DNA from: CAYPPS01 sp964412685
GTDB lineage: Bacteria; Patescibacteriota; Microgenomatia; PFEM01; CAYPPS01
DNA: 48,289 nt
Reading direction: 5' to 3'
Assembly: GCA_964412685.1 (NCBI GenBank)
Contig: CAYPPS010000003.1
Coordinates: 1-48,289 of the forward strand
The notes under the pieces are model-generated. The model saw only the letters and a list, made by a program, of their open reading frames with translations, did no database searches and was not told the DNA's origin. The number at the start of each line of letters is the position of its first letter. The first letter of the stretch is position 1. A program made the translations under genes and the position numbers. Of the stretch, positions 1 to 8,065 are shown piece after piece.

Positions 1-2
1 AC

Positions 3-2027
3 AAGGAATTAATCTTAGAAACCGGTCGGTTCGCTTTCCAGGCGAACGGAGCTGTTTTGGCACGTTACGGTGATACGGTCGTTCAAGCAACGGTAGTTAG
101 TGCCCCACCCAGAAGAGAACTTGATTACTTCCCGCTCCAAGTTGAATATGAAGAAAGACTTTATGCTGGTGGCTTGATCAAGGGTTCTCGTTGGGTTAAA
201 AGAGAAGGTAAGCCTAGCGAGGCGTCCATTTTAATCGCTCGATTGATTGATCGTTCGATTCGTCCTCTTTTCCCGAAAGACTATAAACAAGAAGTTCAAG
301 TAATTATTACCGTTCTTTCAGTTGATGGTGAAAATGATCCGGCTATTTTAGGAGCGGTGGCCACTTCAGCGGCTCTTTCAATTTCTGACATTCCTTGGAA
401 TGGGCCGATTGGAATCTTGAAGTCGGGTTTGGTTAAAGAGAAGAGCAAGACTCCTTTCTTGATTAATCCTACTCATCAAGAATCGGAATATTCCGAAATG
501 GATTTGATCGTTAGCTCGACCAAGCAAGCGGTTATTATGTTGGAAGGAGAAGCCAAGGAAGTCGATGAAAAAACCTTGCTTAAAGGAATTGATTTTGCTT
601 TTGTCGAAGCACAAAAGATCATTGGTTTAATCGAAAAATTGCAAAAGAAGGTGGGCAAGACCAAGCAAGCGATTGTCAAGTCAGAAATTGACGAAAAGTT
701 AGTGGCGAAGATTAAAAAAGAAGTGATGCCGCAGATTGCCAAGGAAATAGAAAAAGAAGCCAATCAGGGTGAGTCGTTCGGTTGGTTGGATGATTTGAGA
801 CAAAAACAATTGAATCGTCTCGGTGAAGAAAAAGGAACGGAAGTAAGACAAGCAATGGATGAAGGCTTGAAGGAAGTTTTACATCACTTGATTGAGAAAA
901 AAGATAAGCGAGTTGATGGTCGTGGGCCCGAAGAGATCAGAACTTTGGGGATGGAAACTAATATTTTACCGCGAACTCACGGTTCGGCTAGTTTTCGGCG
1001 AGGGAAGACCCAAGCTTTAACAATTACGACTTTGGGTTCACCGTCTCTGGAACAATTGATCGAAAGTGCTGAAGGCGAAGAAAGTAAGCGCTATATGCAT
1101 CATTATAATTTCCCGCCTTATTCGGTGGGTGAATGTGGCCGGACGGGTTGGCCGTCTCGGAGAGAAATTGGCCACGGAGCTTTAGCGGAAAGAGCTCTTG
1201 AACCGGCGATTCCGGAAGAAAGTGAATTCCCCTACACCATTAGGGTTGTTTCCGAAATAATGTCTTCCAACGGTTCAACTTCAATGGCCGCGGTTTGTGG
1301 TTCGACTTTGTCTTTAATGGACGCTGGAGTGCCTATTAAAACTCCAATCGCAGGAATTGCCATGGGCAAGATGGGTAAAGTGATCCTTTCTGATATCACT
1401 GGTTTAGAAGATTTCAATGGCGATATGGACTTTAAAGTTACCGGAAGTGAAAAGGGAATTACCGCGATTCAATTGGACGTTAAGGCGCTTGACTTTGATT
1501 TAAAGCTATTAGAAAAAGCGTTGGCACAAGCCAAAAAAGGTCGATTGTTTATTTTAGGAGAGATGCTTAAAGTGATGCCCAAGACAAGAACTAAGTTATC
1601 TCGTTTTGCTCCCAAAGTTAAAGCGGTCAAGATTCCAGTGGAGAAAATTGGAGAATTGATTGGTCCAGGTGGTAAAACTATCAAAGAGATTATTGCTAAA
1701 ACAGGAGCCGCGATTGATGTTGAAGATGATGGTCGAGTTTTGATTTCTTCTCCGGATAACAAAGTAGTTGAAGAAGCAAAAGAATGGGTTAAGAGTTTGG
1801 TCCAAGAGATAAAAGCAGGAATGACTTTCGAAGGTGAAGTGAAGCGAATTGAACCTTTTGGTGCCTTTGTGGGAATTACACCTAACAAGCAGGGCTTGGT
1901 TCACGTTTCGCGGATGTCGAAAGAATTTGTAAAAGACCCACATCAAATAGTTAAAATTGGTCAAAAAGTTTCGGTGACGGTAACCGAGATCGACAAAATG
2001 GGAAGAATTAATTTGTCGATGGTGTAA
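3..2027 (+). CDS. pnp: Polyribonucleotide nucleotidyltransferase (PNPase), 5' end cut off
   Basis: Phosphorolytic 3'-5' exoribonuclease that degrades mRNA to nucleoside diphosphates, normally a trimer. The frame is open from base 3 and already reads family sequence (LETGRF, then GAVLARYGDTVV), so the true start lies just outside the window and roughly 10-13 residues are missing. A TTG at 57 is therefore not the start. Order in the visible 674 residues: first RNase PH domain, helical linker, second RNase PH domain with NFPPYSVGE and the SNGSTSMA active-site loop near residues 420-428, KH domain with IGPGGKTIKEI near 552, and an S1 domain from about 606 to the end (GAFVGI, GLVHVS). Length is normal for the family. 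The Lon-like ATPase gene follows 29 bp downstream. Identification is firm. Confidence 0.97.
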   Translation, partial: KELILETGRFAFQANGAVLARYGDTVVQATVVSAPPRRELDYFPLQVEYEERLYAGGLIKGSRWVKREGKPSEASILIARLIDRSIRPLFPKDYKQEVQVIITVLSVDGENDPAILGAVATSAALSISDIPWNGPIGILKSGLVKEKSKTPFLINPTHQESEYSEMDLIVSSTKQAVIMLEGEAKEVDEKTLLKGIDFAFVEAQKIIGLIEKLQKKVGKTKQAIVKSEIDEKLVAKIKKEVMPQIAKEIEKEANQGESFGWLDDLRQKQLNRLGEEKGTEVRQAMDEGLKEVLHHLIEKKDKRVDGRGPEEIRTLGMETNILPRTHGSASFRRGKTQALTITTLGSPSLEQLIESAEGEESKRYMHHYNFPPYSVGECGRTGWPSRREIGHGALAERALEPAIPEESEFPYTIRVVSEIMSSNGSTSMAAVCGSTLSLMDAGVPIKTPIAGIAMGKMGKVILSDITGLEDFNGDMDFKVTGSEKGITAIQLDVKALDFDLKLLEKALAQAKKGRLFILGEMLKVMPKTRTKLSRFAPKVKAVKIPVEKIGELIGPGGKTIKEIIAKTGAAIDVEDDGRVLISSPDNKVVEEAKEWVKSLVQEIKAGMTFEGEVKRIEPFGAFVGITPNKQGLVHVSRMSKEFVKDPHQIVKIGQKVSVTVTEIDKMGRINLSMV

Positions 2028-2056
2028 ACTTAAGACATAAGATAGGGACAAGATAC

Positions 2057-3133
2057 ATGCCTGCCAAAAGTGAAAGTCTGACAGAGATTAAGGAACTAAA
2101 AGAAAAGATAGCTCAAACTCGTTTTCCTCAAGACTTACAAGAGAAAGTAACTCAAATGGTCGATCGTTTGGAGCGACGGATTCGTTATGGCGGTGAGTTT
2201 TCTGCTCAGCACGAACGGGTTGAGCTTTATTTGGATTGGATTGTTTCTTTGCCTTGGTTCAAGCGCTCGCGAGATATATTAGAATTGGATCGGGCCAGAC
2301 AGGTTTTAGACAAGCACCACCATGGTCTAGATCAAGTGAAAGATCGAATTCTAGAATACATGGCGGTTTTAAATTTACGCAGTCGAAAAGAAGCCAAAAC
2401 GAGCGATTCTCTTTTTAAACTAGTTCGAGCGCCAATTTTATGTTTTGTCGGTTTGGTGGGAACCGGTAAGACAACGATCGCTTTTTCGATCGCTGAAGCC
2501 ATGGGGAGAGAAATTGTTCGGATTCCTTTTGGCGGCTTGGGTGACCCGTTGGATTTACGGGGCCAGTCTCGTTTGCGGCCTGATGCCGAACCGGGCTTGG
2601 TGATTAAAGCTTTAAGAAGGGCCAAAGCAAAAAATCCGGTTATTCTTTTGGACGAAATTGACCGAGTCACCGATGAAGGCAGAGCGAGCATTATGGGCGT
2701 CTTGGTTGAGTTGCTCGATCCGGAACAAAACATGGCTTTCAGAGATCATTTTATTGATTATCCGGTTGACTTATCTGAAGTGATGTTTATTGCCACTTGC
2801 AACAACACTACCAGTATCGCGACAGCGGTTTTAGATCGTTTGGAACCGATTCAAATGCCCTCTTATTCTGATGATGAAAAAATTGCCATCGGGAAAGATT
2901 ACGTCTTGCCGCAAGCTTTGACGGAAACAGGTTTAGACAAAGACACGGTTACTATTGATCCTCAGCTTTGGCCTAAAATTGTTCGTCCGTTAGGTTTTGA
3001 CGCGGGAATCAGAACCTTGGAAAGGAATATCAAAGGAATTTGTCGTAAAATCGCTCGTTTGGTGGTTGAAGATAAGGGGAAAAAGTTTCATTTAACTGAA
3101 GCTAATATAAAAGACTATTTGCCGACTTGGTAA
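2057..3133 (+). CDS. Lon-like AAA+ ATPase without a protease domain
   Basis: A 358-residue protein that matches only the middle of Lon protease. Residues 1-100 resemble the helical segment just before the Lon ATPase (YLDWIVSLPW, then HHGLDQVKDRILEY). The AAA+ module follows: Walker A GLVGTGKT at 132-139, where Lon has GPPGVGKT; Walker B ILLDEID with D199 and E200; sensor-1 FIATCNN; arginine finger R261 in VLDRLEPI; sensor-2 R319 in GIRTLER. The protein stops at DYLPTW, where the S16 Ser-Lys protease domain would begin, and it also lacks the N-terminal Lon substrate-binding domain. All ATPase residues are present, so ATP-driven unfolding or remodelling is plausible, but proteolysis is not. The stop is clean and the next gene follows after 18 bp. 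There is no sign of a frameshifted protease remnant. Partner and substrate are unknown. Confidence 0.85.
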   Translation: MPAKSESLTEIKELKEKIAQTRFPQDLQEKVTQMVDRLERRIRYGGEFSAQHERVELYLDWIVSLPWFKRSRDILELDRARQVLDKHHHGLDQVKDRILEYMAVLNLRSRKEAKTSDSLFKLVRAPILCFVGLVGTGKTTIAFSIAEAMGREIVRIPFGGLGDPLDLRGQSRLRPDAEPGLVIKALRRAKAKNPVILLDEIDRVTDEGRASIMGVLVELLDPEQNMAFRDHFIDYPVDLSEVMFIATCNNTTSIATAVLDRLEPIQMPSYSDDEKIAIGKDYVLPQALTETGLDKDTVTIDPQLWPKIVRPLGFDAGIRTLERNIKGICRKIARLVVEDKGKKFHLTEANIKDYLPTW

Positions 3134-3151
3134 AAATGGTAGGAACAAAAA

Positions 3152-3793
3152 ATGGACGAAAAAGAAGATTTAAAAAAGATTGAAGATAAAATATCTCAGT
3201 GTCGAAATTGTTCTCTTTGGCACTATCCTAAAGCTGTTCCCGGCGAAGGCCCAATTAATTCTCGAGTGATGTTTGTCGGTGAAGCACCGGGATATCATGA
3301 ATCAGTTCAAGGACGTCCCTTTGTTGGTGCCGCAGGCAAATTGCTCGACCAATTGTTGGGCTCGATTAATTTAAAAAGAGAAAATGTTTTTATTGGCAAC
3401 ATGCTTAAACATCGACCGCCCGATAATCGTGACCCTTTGCCTCAAGAAATTGAAGTCTGCAAGCCTTTTCTGGATGGACAAATTAAAGCGATCAAACCAG
3501 AGGTAATTGTCACTTTGGGGAGGTTCTCGATGAATAAATTTTTACCGGAAGAATATATTTCTCAAGCTCACGGTCGAGTCAGAAAAATTAATTATTTGGG
3601 GCTTGAGCAAATCTTGTTTCCCCTGTATCATCCGGCTGCAGGGTTGAGAAATGGCCAGATTCTAGAAGCGTTGAAAACAGATTTTCTTGCTTTAGGGCGA
3701 TTTTTAAAAACAGTGACAATCGATTCTGGCCAGACAAATAATCCAAGTGGACTTGATAAACCCAAGGAAGAACAATTATCTTTAGTTAATTAA
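3152..3793 (+). CDS. Family-4 uracil-DNA glycosylase (Fe-S type)
   Basis: Predicted base-excision repair enzyme of the thermostable family-4 group, removing uracil from DNA. It has 213 residues with motif GEAPGYHE at 43-50, GRPFVGAAG, RPPDNRDPLPQE and the second active-site motif HPAAGLRN starting at H160. The family holds a 4Fe-4S cluster with four cysteines, the last two spaced C-x15-C. Here C17, C20 and C103 are present, but the third ligand position is H87 (LKHRPP where the family has KCRPP). The cluster may be kept with a histidine ligand or weakened. The C-terminal 30 residues or so are low in complexity. The gene lies between the Lon-like ATPase and RNase J genes. Confidence 0.9.
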   Translation: MDEKEDLKKIEDKISQCRNCSLWHYPKAVPGEGPINSRVMFVGEAPGYHESVQGRPFVGAAGKLLDQLLGSINLKRENVFIGNMLKHRPPDNRDPLPQEIEVCKPFLDGQIKAIKPEVIVTLGRFSMNKFLPEEYISQAHGRVRKINYLGLEQILFPLYHPAAGLRNGQILEALKTDFLALGRFLKTVTIDSGQTNNPSGLDKPKEEQLSLVN

Positions 3794-3796
3794 AAA

Positions 3797-3805
3797 TGTC
3801 ATAAT
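3797..3805 (+). promoter_or_regulatory. Extended -10 promoter of the RNase J gene
   Basis: TGT-CATAAT, a TGn-extended -10 box with 5 of 6 consensus bases. Only 7 nt separate it from the ATG at 3813, which predicts transcription starting at or next to the start codon (a leaderless mRNA). No good -35 box is visible. Confidence 0.5.
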
Positions 3806-3812
3806 TAGAAAA

Positions 3813-5144
3813 ATGCAAAACAAAATTTTAAGAATCCTCTCTTTGGGAAAGTTCGGCGAAGTCACTCAAAATTTTTTCGTTTACCAGTTCGGTCATGATT
3901 TATTGATTGTGGATTGTGGTTTAGGTTTTTCCGACCAGGATGACGAGGCAATTGTTTTACCCGACTTCTCTTACTTGGAGAAAAGCAATTTCAAGATCCA
4001 AGGCCTGGTTTTAACTCACGGCCATGAAGACCATATCGGTGGCTTGAGTTATTTTCTTTCTCGGACCAAGGCTCGATTTCCAATTTTTGGCTCTCGTTTG
4101 ACCAGCGCTTTGGCGCAGGCGAAGCTGGATGAAAAATTGATTACTAGTTTCAAGGTTAAAGAAGTTGATTCTCAGGCTCAATTGAAGCTGGGGCCGTTTG
4201 ATTTAAGTTTTGTCCATGTGACCCATTCGATCCCCGACACTTTTAATTTAGTGATTAAAACCCCGGTGGGATTGGTTTATCACGCGGCTGATTTTAAATT
4301 TGACTGGAGTCCGCCCTTGGGCCGGAAAACCGAGGTGGGCAAAATTGCTGAAATTGGTCGAAAAGGGGTCGATTTGCTGGTTTCCGATTGTTTGCGCAGC
4401 GAAAAAAGCGGCTACACTTTATCGGAATCAATGATTGAGGAGACTTTGGAGAAGGAAATAAAAAGTTGTCAGGGTAAGTTTTTTGTTACCACCATGTCGT
4501 CTAATGTTTCTCGTTGGCAACAAGCAATTAATGTTGCCGCCCGGTTCAATCGTAAAATTGTTCCCCTGGGTCGATCGGTGGAGAAAATTATCGATCTTGC
4601 TAATCGACTGGGCTATCTAAAAATTCCCAAAAACAGTCTTTTGGCTCTCGATAAAGCTCATCGTTTGCCTTCTAAACAACTGGCTTTTTTGGTTGCTGGA
4701 TCACAAGCACAAACCGGTTCGGCTTTGGATAAATTGGCTCGAGGTAAATCGAGAGTGAAGATTCATCCAAAAGATAAAGTGGTTTTTTCGACTGATTATA
4801 TTCCCGGCAATGAAGTGGCGATTTATGATCTGATTGATCGCTTGTCTCGTCGAGGAGTGGATGTATCTTACTCAGATATTCGTGACAATTTGCACGTTTC
4901 TGGCCATGGAGCTCAGCTTGATTTGTCCTTAATGATTGGCTTAACCAAGCCAAATTTTCTGCTTCCGATCGGTGGAGCTTTTCGGCACATGCGCCAGTAT
5001 TCTGTTCTGGCTCAAAAAATGGGCTATCACGAAGACAAAATTTTGCTGCCTGAGCCAGAACAGACAATTGAAATGCTTGGCCCCAATCAGGTACGCTTAG
5101 GCGGAAAAGTCCCAGTACGCCTAAGCACTGTTAAGCAAAAGTGA
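3813..5144 (+). CDS. rnj: Ribonuclease J-like metallo-beta-lactamase nuclease, short form
   Basis: Metallo-beta-lactamase/beta-CASP RNase of the RNase J family, predicted to act in mRNA decay and RNA 5'-end processing. It has 443 residues against about 550 in typical RNase J, so the C-terminal domain is missing. Visible ligands: THGHEDH (H69, H71, D73, H74), H138 in HVTHSIPD, D160 in HAADFKFD, and HVSGH with H361 and H365. The last metal ligand of the family, the His in the PVHGEY motif, is replaced: the protein reads PIGGAF with G387. The second metal site therefore lacks one protein ligand, and the enzyme may be altered or structural. No second rnj copy is in the window. A TGA stop ends the gene, and the stop codon lies inside the likely ftsK promoter. 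Confidence 0.88.
   Translation: MQNKILRILSLGKFGEVTQNFFVYQFGHDLLIVDCGLGFSDQDDEAIVLPDFSYLEKSNFKIQGLVLTHGHEDHIGGLSYFLSRTKARFPIFGSRLTSALAQAKLDEKLITSFKVKEVDSQAQLKLGPFDLSFVHVTHSIPDTFNLVIKTPVGLVYHAADFKFDWSPPLGRKTEVGKIAEIGRKGVDLLVSDCLRSEKSGYTLSESMIEETLEKEIKSCQGKFFVTTMSSNVSRWQQAINVAARFNRKIVPLGRSVEKIIDLANRLGYLKIPKNSLLALDKAHRLPSKQLAFLVAGSQAQTGSALDKLARGKSRVKIHPKDKVVFSTDYIPGNEVAIYDLIDRLSRRGVDVSYSDIRDNLHVSGHGAQLDLSLMIGLTKPNFLLPIGGAFRHMRQYSVLAQKMGYHEDKILLPEPEQTIEMLGPNQVRLGGKVPVRLSTVKQK
5095..5126 (+). repeat. Perfect 9-bp inverted repeat at the end of the RNase J gene
   Basis: GCTTAGGCG (5095-5103) and CGCCTAAGC (5118-5126) are exact reverse complements around a 14-nt loop. They lie in the last codons of the RNase J gene and cover the -35 region of the likely ftsK promoter. 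No T tract follows, so this is not a standard terminator. It may be an operator or an RNA 3'-end hairpin. Confidence 0.5.
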
Positions 5145-5150
5145 TAAAAT
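5142..5150 (+). promoter_or_regulatory. Extended -10 promoter of ftsK
   Basis: TGA-TAAAAT is a TGn-extended -10 box with 5 of 6 consensus bases. It overlaps the RNase J stop codon. A purine-rich ribosome-binding site (GAGGAG, 5155-5160) lies between it and the ATG at 5169. The -35 region is weak and is occupied by the inverted repeat. Confidence 0.45.
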
Positions 5151-5168
5151 GGAAGAGGAGATAAAAAC

Positions 5169-7277
5169 ATGCCACGAGGAAGACGTAAAAAAGCTTTTCG
5201 AGTTAAATTTAAACCCACCACTCTTTACACCTTTTCCAGCTTGCTCCTTTTCGTCTTAGCGGCTCTTTTAATCCTTTCTTTCTCTGGTCGCGGCATCGTT
5301 TTAAATCAAGTTAATCAATTGATGCTTGGTCTTTTTGGTTGGACGGCGATTTTTCTTCCCTTTTTACTCGTCATTGCTGGATTGATGCTTTTTCGTTTAA
5401 AGTGGCGAGTTTCCCACCCCAATGTCTTAGTTGGTGGTTTATTGGTTTTTTTCGGCTCATTGGGTTTAACTCGAGCAGGGAGAATTGGTTTTGAACTTTG
5501 GTTAGGGCTGACTCCTTTGGTCTCTGCCTTAGGGAGCATTTTGATTTTTATCATTTTGAGCTTTATCGGTTTTGTGATCGCTTTTAATACTTCACTTGAA
5601 GAAATGATTGTTTATGTTAGTCAGTTGTTTAACGGAGTCAAGCAAAAGGGAGTTGGCTTTAAATCCAAAGGGACTCTCAAGCCAAATTTCGCCGATAACA
5701 AGTCTAAATTTGATTTACCCTCCGATTCGGAGAGTGAAGGTCAGAAAAAGGATGGAAAGGGCAAGCAAGAAGATTCGGCGGCAACGTTGGAATTAGAGAA
5801 AAAAGCGGCGACGAATTTACCTTCCGAAGGGCAAGATTGGCGTTATCCCCCACTTTCTTTGCTTAGTGCCCAGGTTTCAACTAAAGCAGATCGGGGCGAC
5901 GTCAAAAAGAATGCGGAAGTGATTGAGAAAACTTTGGAATCTTTTGGGATTGCCACTCAAGTCAGTGAAGTTAATTATGGTCCGGCGGTGACCCAATATG
6001 CTCTGGAAATTGCCTTAGGAACAAAGCTTTCTAAGATTACATCTTTAGCAAATGACATGGCTCTGGCTTTAGCGGCTCCCACTGGACAGATTAGAATCGA
6101 AGCTCCAATTCCAGGCAGATCGTTAGTTGGGGTAGAAGTTCCCAATCGAACACCGGAGTTTGTGGGGATGAAAAAAATGCTTTCCTCTGACGAAGTGAAA
6201 AAACACAAGTCAAAACTGGCGGTTGGTTTGGGATTGGACGTTTCAGGTCAACCACGAGTAACCGATCTGGCCACTTTGCCTCACATTTTGATCGCTGGAG
6301 CTACCGGTAGTGGTAAATCAGTTGCCATCAATTCTTTTATCACCACCATTCTTTTTCGGGCTTCTCCGGCAGAGGTTAAATTCATTTTGGTTGATCCTAA
6401 AAGAGTTGAACTAACTCAATATGATGGCATTCCCCATTTAATGACACCAGTGATCGTTGATCCTAAAAATGTTCTTTCGGCTTTGAAATGGGCGGTGTCG
6501 GAAATGGATCGTCGCTATAAACTTTTTGCTGAGGTGGGAGCGAGGAACATTGCTGGCTATAATGAAATATCCGGTTTTTCTGCACTCCCATTTTTACTAA
6601 TCGTTGTCGACGAACTGGCGGATATCATGCTTTTTGCTCCTGCTGAAGTTGAAGATACTATTTGTCGAATTGCCCAAATGGCTCGAGCAACCGGAATCCA
6701 TCTCATCATTTCCACTCAACGACCGTCGGTGGACGTGATCACCGGTCTTATTAAAGCCAATATTCCTTGTCGATTGGCCTTTAATGTTTCTTCACAAATT
6801 GATTCTCGAGTTATTCTCGACACTCCCGGGGCAGAGAAATTGCTCGGTAAGGGAGACATGCTTTTTATTCCCCCAGACCAAGCCAAGCCCTCTCGTATTC
6901 AAGGAACCTTTGTCTCTGATAAAGAGACGCAAGCTTTAATTAAATTTATTAAAGAGACCGGGGTTGCTCCTCAGTATACCGAAGAAGTAACCGAAATGGC
7001 AGATAAAAAGATCACTCCTTCCGGCAAAATTGCTTCAGTTGAAGAGGCAGAGAGGGATGAGTTTTTTGACCAGGCGATAGAGGTTATTTGTCGTGACAAA
7101 AGAGCTTCGGCGTCCCTTCTCCAACGTCGATTAAAATTAGGTTATGCCAGAGCAGCGAGAATCATCGATCAACTGGAAGCCGTGGGGATTGTTGGATCGC
7201 CTGAGGGTTCCAAGTCGAGAGAGGTTTTAATTTCCTCTCCTCAAGATTATTTTGATCGGCGGCAAAATGAATCGTGA
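5169..7277 (+). CDS. ftsK: DNA translocase FtsK/SpoIIIE
   Basis: Septum-located double-stranded DNA pump that clears the chromosome ends during division. It has 702 residues. There are four membrane segments near 17-40, 52-76, 86-105 and 118-140, then a short charged linker (about 160-220) rather than the long linker of enterobacteria. The alpha/beta motor has Walker A GATGSGKS at 377-384, DPKRVELTQYDG, Walker B LLIVVDELAD with D481, and the conserved STQRPSVDVITG. A winged-helix gamma domain (LLQRRLKLGYARAARIIDQLE), the part that reads KOPS-type polarity sites, is present near 630-690. ATG was chosen because GAGGAG precedes it at 8 nt. The 3' end overlaps the next gene by 4 bp (GTGA), so the two are probably co-translated. 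Confidence 0.96.
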   Translation: MPRGRRKKAFRVKFKPTTLYTFSSLLLFVLAALLILSFSGRGIVLNQVNQLMLGLFGWTAIFLPFLLVIAGLMLFRLKWRVSHPNVLVGGLLVFFGSLGLTRAGRIGFELWLGLTPLVSALGSILIFIILSFIGFVIAFNTSLEEMIVYVSQLFNGVKQKGVGFKSKGTLKPNFADNKSKFDLPSDSESEGQKKDGKGKQEDSAATLELEKKAATNLPSEGQDWRYPPLSLLSAQVSTKADRGDVKKNAEVIEKTLESFGIATQVSEVNYGPAVTQYALEIALGTKLSKITSLANDMALALAAPTGQIRIEAPIPGRSLVGVEVPNRTPEFVGMKKMLSSDEVKKHKSKLAVGLGLDVSGQPRVTDLATLPHILIAGATGSGKSVAINSFITTILFRASPAEVKFILVDPKRVELTQYDGIPHLMTPVIVDPKNVLSALKWAVSEMDRRYKLFAEVGARNIAGYNEISGFSALPFLLIVVDELADIMLFAPAEVEDTICRIAQMARATGIHLIISTQRPSVDVITGLIKANIPCRLAFNVSSQIDSRVILDTPGAEKLLGKGDMLFIPPDQAKPSRIQGTFVSDKETQALIKFIKETGVAPQYTEEVTEMADKKITPSGKIASVEEAERDEFFDQAIEVICRDKRASASLLQRRLKLGYARAARIIDQLEAVGIVGSPEGSKSREVLISSPQDYFDRRQNES

Positions 7278-7657
7278 GCAGTCTGGGTAGTTTGATTAAG
7301 GAAGCCAGAAAAAAGAAAAAATTGAGCCGGGAAGAAATTTCCCGAGCGATAAAGATAAAGGTTGAGTTTTTAGAGATGATTGAGAATGAAGATTGGTCTT
7401 CTTTTTCTTTGGATCCGATTACGGTTCGCGGTTTCGTTAAGAATTACGCTGAATTTTTAGAACTTGGACAGGAAAGAATTCTGGCTCTTTTCAAAAGAGA
7501 TTTTCCTTTAGCAATCAAGCCAAAGCGAAGAAATGAACGAGTTTTTTCTTGGACTCCGCAAACAACCACTATTTTAGCGGTGACTCTTTTTGCCTTGGCC
7601 TTAGCGGCTTATTTACTTTGGCAATATCTTTCTCTTAAAAATACTCCTTATCTTTAA
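7274..7657 (+). CDS. RodZ-like helix-turn-helix membrane protein
   Basis: A 127-residue protein with an N-terminal helix-turn-helix of the RodZ/HTH_25 type (about 4-70: LGSLIKEARKKKKLSREEIS, then ITVRGFVKNYAEFLEL), a basic linker and one membrane segment near 96-116. RodZ proteins link MreB to the cell wall machinery. This one is shorter than RodZ because the outer C-terminal domain is missing, leaving only about ten residues after the membrane. The start is GTG, overlapping the ftsK stop by 4 bp. Location beside ftsK fits a role in cell shape or division, but that is inference. It may instead be a membrane-tethered regulator. Confidence 0.75.
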   Translation: MSSLGSLIKEARKKKKLSREEISRAIKIKVEFLEMIENEDWSSFSLDPITVRGFVKNYAEFLELGQERILALFKRDFPLAIKPKRRNERVFSWTPQTTTILAVTLFALALAAYLLWQYLSLKNTPYL

Positions 7658-7756
7658 ATTTATCTCTGGTTTTAATGAGAACCAATTCTGGCTGAAGGCA
7701 CCCGTAACGGCTGTTGAGATTTAGGTGTTAGTGGAACGGAGTTTCAAAAAAAGGGG
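7658..7756. other. Intergenic segment without a recognised feature
   Basis: About 100 bases between the RodZ-like gene and the next promoter. A small stem CCGT-AACGG-type palindrome lies near 7700, but there is no T tract, tRNA fold or convincing ORF. I cannot assign a function. Confidence 0.4.
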
Positions 7757-7785
7757 TTGACTTTTTTGATGTCATCTTTCATTAT
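7757..7785 (+). promoter_or_regulatory. Promoter of the small membrane protein pair
   Basis: TTGACT (7757-7762) and CATTAT (7780-7785) are separated by exactly 17 bp. The -35 matches 5 of 6 and the -10 matches 4 of 6 consensus bases. Predicted transcription would start near 7792, ten bases before the ATG at 7802. Confidence 0.5.
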
Positions 7786-7801
7786 TTAAGAGGAACTGCC
7801 C

Positions 7802-8065
7802 ATGATTGAATCAAACCAAATTATCCTTACTGGTGTCATTGTCCTCCTTGCTTTCCTTTTGCTTATCATTGGCATTCAGGTTTTTTTGATCCTCAATGAA
7901 TTTAGGAAATCTCTTCGTCAGTTTAATGGTATGATCGGGGGTTTTAAGACGATGACGGACACGGCTACGGAAACTTTTAAAACGGTTGCCGAAAAGTCAA
8001 CCTCTATTGCTGGTCTCGCCAACTTGGTAAACTTATTTTTGCAAAGAAGAGAAAAGAAAAAATGA
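7802..8065 (+). CDS. Small membrane protein of unknown function
   Basis: An 87-residue protein with one strong N-terminal membrane helix (about 8-31) and an amphipathic C-terminal half with a basic end (QRREKKK). The layout resembles small DUF948-like proteins that stay in the membrane and interact through a helical tail, but I do not recognise a specific family. It overlaps the following YtxH-like gene by 4 bp (ATGA), so the two are translationally coupled and probably work together. Confidence 0.7.
   Translation: MIESNQIILTGVIVLLAFLLLIIGIQVFLILNEFRKSLRQFNGMIGGFKTMTDTATETFKTVAEKSTSIAGLANLVNLFLQRREKKK

Noticed and set aside
57..2027. Complete PNPase starting at TTG 57
   Set aside because: The frame already codes conserved PNPase sequence from base 3, so the gene is cut by the window and 57 is internal.
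7658..7756. tRNA or small RNA gene
   Set aside because: No cloverleaf arms, conserved T-loop or terminator could be found.
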